Positions 58,988-64,000 of a DNA stretch of 64,000 bases are shown piece by piece (the first letter of the stretch is position 1; every line of letters begins with the position of its first letter). This DNA comes from Capsicum annuum (Eukaryota; Streptophyta; Magnoliopsida; Solanales; Solanaceae), in the NCBI RefSeq assembly GCF_002878395.1, contig NW_025861042.1:175067-239066 (forward strand), read 5' to 3'. The translations under genes and the position numbers were made by a program. A model generated the notes under the pieces. It was not told the origin of the DNA and ran no database searches. It saw only the letters and a program-made list of their open reading frames with translations.

Positions 58988-61900
58988 TGTAATACCCCAT
59001 ATTTTAGACTAGAATGAAAATCTGTCATTCCTATGCGTGGATGTTTTAAAAGCTTCAAATACTATATAAATTTAGTTTATAATCAATTATGTAGTGTGGT
59101 AATATATTTGAGCATGAATTTAGATCTAGAGGTCACTTAACTCAAGTACAAGTTGAAAGCTTTACTATCGTTCGAGTTTTAGTGATCGTCAAAACTTTGG
59201 TCAACTTCAATCGACTATAACTCATTGTATATGACAAACAGGGTGGATTACTATATACCAAATGAAATATCTTTGAATTATCTTTCCAATGATACAAATT
59301 TTTCCTAAATTGGATATCGGAGAAAAGGGTTATGCCTATTTTACTCCCGCATATCAGGCTGGAAACAGTGTGAACATTTGTGATAGCTTATCACATTTAT
59401 GATGCCCTATCATGAAGGTTGTCGTCCTTAGGCAGAAACCATCTCCTAAGTGATGAAATTTGTGATAGCTTATCACATTTGTGACGCCCTATCACGAAAG
59501 TCGTCAGCCTTAGGCAGAAACTAGCTCCCAAGTGACGACATTTCTGATAACTTATCACAAATCTGATGACATTTTTGACGACTTATTACAAATTTTATGG
59601 CTTATCAGACTTGGTCGTCAGCTATGATTTTTCAGCAACTAGGAAATTATTTCATAGGGGTATTTTGGTCTTTTCTTTCACCTTCCACGACTTATAACCC
59701 TAAAGAGGCGTAATTTTTTCTATTTTTCTTCAGTTAAGAATCTTAAAAACCCTCTCTTACACTCTCAACCACAAGATTAGGGTTTCCATCAAACTCATCT
59801 CTCAAAAGCAAGATTCAAACATTTTTCCAAGATAATCAAGAATTAAGTTTCCCAATCCACGAACTCTCCAGTAAATCATCAAAGTTTTCTTTCTAAGGTA
59901 TGCGTGTGTTCATTCATGGATTCCTTTCATCCATGAAGTTCAAGAATCCTTTTTTTTTCTAAAACTATATATTATGGTTTTCATGTTATGAATGGATTGT
60001 TGATCATGTTTATATGTTGAATGATGCCAAGATTGAATCTTTATGTGCTATAATGAATCTATGCCATCATATGAGTTAAAAATATGTAAGTCTGATTACT
60101 TATGTTGAGTAATTGTATGATTTACACCTATGCCTAAGTTGTGTATGTAAGGTATTTGATAAAATGCCTAAGAGACTAGAAATCATGCATTATAAATAAA
60201 TTGTGACTAAATGAAGGTTTCATGATAGGCCTCTATAATTCAATGTCATTCATGTTGATAATATGTCTTGTGAATACTGTTGGATTACTCACGAACTAGT
60301 CTGATGGAATTATGCTATGCTTACTTGCAAAACCCACTCATGTACAAGATGTAGAATACCCATGTACTTAATGAAATTCTCAAAGTTATGATATTATGGA
60401 TTGTGGTTGTAATATGTAATGAGCATGATATTGAAAGCTATGCAAGTATATACATGTTATATGAAAATTCTCTTCCATGAAATAGATTATTGAGAACCAT
60501 GCTTAGTATGAAATCCCTTATTTATGATATTGTGGATTATGAACTCTATTCTTATGATCAAGTCAGTCATGTGTGTCAGTTTCATTCCATCGAGTCGTAG
60601 GTGTACTTGTACCTAAAAATATAGTTGTGTGCCTAGAGCCATGTCATGTTTTCACGATACTGTCAGTCAAGCCATGATCTATAGAAATTAGTCAGTCATG
60701 TGACTCAGAAAAACTCAGTAATATCAATAGTTCTGTATTCTCAGTATTCTCAGTGCTTAGTAACCTCAGTAATCATAGTAAATCTCATTAACTTCAGTAC
60801 TCTTAATCAATCCTCATAACTCATTATATTCCATCCATCATCGGAATATAGTAAACTCAGTTTTAGCTCTGCTAAATAATACCACTAGTATCAGTACAGT
60901 TAATTAGTATTAGTTCAGCAAATCTGTTCAGTTAAGTTATTTAGTTCAGCCCAATTATTAAGTTCAATGTCTTTTAGATGGGAGTAGGATTCAACACCGA
61001 GCGAACATAGGGATGGGGGCTCACCCGCTAGAATAAGAGTAGGGTCCCTAGAAGCAGTCCCTAAGTACCAGAACTACGTTGCCATCTTAGGTATGAGATG
61101 TCACCCGTTAGAGAGGACTGACATACTTAGGGGTCACTCGTTCGCACATTTATATGTATAAGACCGATCCCAGGAGTCACCCGCTAGATTAGGACTGACT
61201 CCACCGCAGATGTCTTTCCTTGTGGTGCGGTACTGACATCCTTCCAGTCAGGGCAGAGATTGGACCCCAGTCAGCTTAGCTTGGGGCATATCGGTTAGAT
61301 GAACTTATCCTATAGTTTAAGTTATAGAATCAGGGTTTTCAGACACAGTCAACTCAGCTTAGTAGTATAGATTCAGTACTATTAGATACAGTCAATGCTT
61401 ATCATTATAAATAGACTTCAAGATCAACCATTCACTAGGACTGATCTCAACTATGATTAATCAGTATCAGAATTATTAGATTTAAAGATCACCCACTAGA
61501 TAGGACTTATCTCATACTAAGTGAAATCATTCTTATTATCAGTATACTTATGTTTACCCGCTAGATAGGACTGATCTCAGATTTAGTTACTCCAAGTTGA
61601 ATGGAACTCAGATAGTTCAATCAGAACTTAGACTGTTAGATATAGTCGCTCAGTATCGGTTATATTGATTAGTCTGATCATTATAGTTATATTAGCTATA
61701 TCAGTTGTCATAGCTCACATTACTAGTATTCAGTTTTAGGACTGTTAGACACAGTCATTAAACCAGTTCTTCATAACTTGAACAGTCTGAAATAGTCAAT
61801 AATCTATTCAGTTCCTCAATAACAGTAAATTCATGTCATCAGCATCCAGACTTAGTTGTCAGCATCATCACGAGTTCAATTATAGTTGTTTATGTATATA

Positions 61901-62474
61901 TGTATTCTTACGTTCATATTATTTAGTATTGTTCATGCATATAACCCTTTGCATTTAGCCTACCTCACTCGTATACTCATTACATTCAGGTGTACTAACG
62001 CATTTACACTATGGTGCTTTCTTTTATATTACACCATAGGTTCAGAGGCACGGGCTCTAGATCAGCAGTAGTATTCTAGTGTTCAGAGTTTGCAGTGAGT
62101 CCTTCTCATTCGAGGATGATATAATTATTGCTACATTTTCTATTCAGTTGCTATGTGGAGTTAGTTGGAGATATGTTTCTTCAATTCCTTATTAAGTTTA
62201 GTTAGAGGCTTTCAGACTAGATGTCAGATTAGATATTCAGATCTCATTAGTTTTAGTATTTATAACTTGATTTGGTATTGTTATACCTTTTTTAGACATT
62301 TTTTTATCAGACGTTTATTCAATTCAAACCTTATGGCCATTCATGTTCATTTTTCCATATTTTATGATATATTATGCAGTATACAGGTACAGATATCAGT
62401 CATGGGTTAGCTTGTGGTCCTTCGGGGTCATGACCACTGTTTAGTATTCTGGGTCAGAAAATTGGGGTGTTACA
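58988..62474 (+). repeat. LTR, long-LTR family copy 5, plus strand (3.49 kb)
   Basis: TGTAATACCCC to GGGTGTTACA, complete at both ends. The module is at 59281-59340, the 82-bp repeats at 59370-59600, and the GGGTTAGCTTGTGG block near 62405. It is the only plus-strand LTR of this family in the window. No PBS follows 62474, so this is the right end of a plus-strand element whose left part is lost. ORFs at 61886-62071 and 62165-62410 are chance. Confidence 0.92.
59370..59600 (+). repeat. 82-bp repeats, copy 5
   Basis: Two full and one worn unit with TGTGATAGCTTATCACA-type palindromes. Same order as in the minus-strand LTRs when read in LTR sense. Confidence 0.85.
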
Positions 62475-64000
62475 AACAATTCCAAATTGGGTGACATCTC
62501 GTACCTATGCTGGCAATGTAGTTCTAAAACTTAGGCATTGCTTCTAGGGATCTCAGTCATCTTCTAGCGGGTGAGCCCCCATCCATAGGTTCGCTCTGTG
62601 ATGAATCCTACTCCCATCTGAAAGACACTGAACTGAATAACTGAGCTGAACTAAATAACTTAACTGAACTAAGTTGCTAAACTGATACTGATTAACTAAA
62701 CTGATACTAGTGGTATTATTTAGCGGTGCTAAAATTGAGTTTATTAGATACTAATGGCAGACAGAATAAATGAGTTCTGAGGACTGATTAAGAGTACTAA
62801 AGTACCTGAGATTTACTATGATTACTAAGCTTATTGGGCACTGATATTACTGAGAATACTGAACTACTGAGATTACTGAGTTTTCCTGAGTCACATGACT
62901 GACTGATTTCTATAGATCATGGCTTGACTGAGAGTATCGTGAAAACATGACATAGCTCTAGGCACACAACTATATTTTTTAGGTACAAGTACACCCAAGA
63001 CTCGATGGAGGGAAACTGACACACATGACTGACTTGATCATAAGAGTAGAGTCCACAATCCACAATATCATAAATAAGGGATTTCATACTAAGCATAGTT
63101 CTCAACAATCTATTTCATGAAAGGGAATTTCATACAACATTTATATACTTGCATAGCTTTCAATATCATGCTCATTACATATTACAACCACAATCCACAA
63201 TATCATAACTTGGGGAATTTCATGAAGTACATACGCATTCTACATCTTGTACATGAGTGGATTTTCCAAGTAGGCATAGCATAATTCCAGAAGACTAGTT
63301 CATGAGTAATCACACAGTGTTCACAAGACACATTATCAACATGGATGAAATCGAATCATAGACTCCTGTCATGAATCCTTCACTTAGTCACAATTTAGCT
63401 ATAATGAATGATTTCTAGTCTCTTAGGTATTTTATCAGACACCTTACATGCACAACTTAGGCATAGGTGTAAATCATACAATTACTCATCATAAATAATC
63501 AAACTTACATGTTTTCAACTCATATGATGTTACAGATTCATAATAACACATAAAGATTCTATCTTGGCATCATTCAACACATAAACATGATCAACAATCC
63601 ATTCATAACATGAAAACCATAATAAATAATTTTAGAAAAAAAAGGTTCATGAACTTTACGGACGAAAGGAGTCCATGAATGAACACACGCATACCTTAGA
63701 AAGGAAACCTTGATAATTTGCTAGAGAGTTCTTTGATTGGGAAACTTAATTCTTGATTATCTTGGAAAAAGGCTTGAATCTTGCTTTTGAGAGATGAGTT
63801 TGATGGAAACCCTAATCTTGTGGTTGAGAGTGTAAGAGAGGATTTTTAAGATGCTTAACTGAAGAAAAATGGGAAAAATTACACCTTTTTAGGGTTATAA
63901 GTCATGGAAGGTGAATGAAAAGACCAAAATACCCTTATGAAATAATTTTCCAGTTGCTGAAAATCATAGCTGACGACCAAGGCTGATAAGCCATCAAATT
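62475..64000 (-). repeat. LTR, long-LTR family copy 6, partial, runs past window end
   Basis: Begins mid-LTR at text equivalent to about 55970 in copy 4 (GGTGACATCTCGTACC) and follows the family to the window edge, just before the 82-bp repeats. The left break is exactly at the terminus of copy 5, so copy 5's element probably inserted into this LTR. The ORF at 62917-63108 is chance. Confidence 0.88.

Noticed and set aside
58571..62410. Plus-strand Ser/His/Tyr-rich ORFs (58571-58762, 61886-62071, 62165-62410)
   Set aside because: They occur in LTR or tail sequence with strong word repetition, have no family motif and are not open in sister copies.
1..64000. tRNA, rRNA or intron-containing host genes
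   Set aside because: No cloverleaf-like or rRNA-like sequence was noticed, and no protein stretch outside retrotransposon families was recognised. A tRNA scan and a protein search would be needed to exclude very small or diverged ones.

Overview
This window looks like repeat-dense plant nuclear DNA, most likely from a Solanaceae genome (an inference from the LTR types and the recurring TGACGGTCCGTCA-type palindromes). I find no intact host gene, no RNA gene and no functional retrotransposon gene. Nearly everything is Ty3/gypsy LTR-retrotransposon sequence in several layers, all decayed by stop codons, frameshifts and deletions. Coding boundaries are therefore homology limits, not start-to-stop ORFs. 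LTR ends are set by the repeated termini TGTAA...TTACA and by the adjoining primer-binding site (PBS) or polypurine tract (PPT).

Layout. (1) 1-7045, minus: a chromovirus (gypsy with a C-terminal chromodomain). Its gag-protease-RT-RNase H-integrase-chromodomain and 5' LTR are present, and its 3' LTR lies left of the window. (2) 7046-10821, minus: an older Athila-like gypsy element with gag, protease, the start of RT, a tRNA-Asp-type PBS and part of an LTR. Element 1 cuts into its RT. Its LTR probably resumes at 38612-39620. (3) 10822-38611, plus: a composite chromovirus made of three LTRs and two full-length degenerate internal regions (LTR-A-LTR-B-LTR). Its first LTR is split by (4) 11207-21720, minus: a structurally complete chromovirus with two LTRs, PBS, PPT and a perfect 5-bp target duplication GAGAC. 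(5) 39700-43431, plus: the tail of another chromovirus, an uncharacterised AT-rich stretch, and the first 258 bp of another LTR. (6) 43432-64000: a cluster of long LTRs (about 3.2-3.5 kb) of one further family, mostly minus. Their internal regions have lost nearly all coding sequence. The cluster includes a truncated LTR fused to a complete one and a large inverted LTR pair around a small gag remnant.

Order of events from the nesting: the Athila-like element is oldest. The composite chromovirus and element 1 went into it, and element 2 went into the composite's LTR. The two LTRs of element 2 differ at about 30 of the first 340 bases counted by eye, so it is not recent.

The most unusual signal is in the LTRs. 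At least four LTR families of different sequence carry, near the 5' end, the same roughly 60-bp module (core AGCTTTCCAACGATA ... GTTATG). It is followed by a family-specific cluster of short interrupted palindromes. I found no evidence of a new defence, metabolic or CRISPR-like system.
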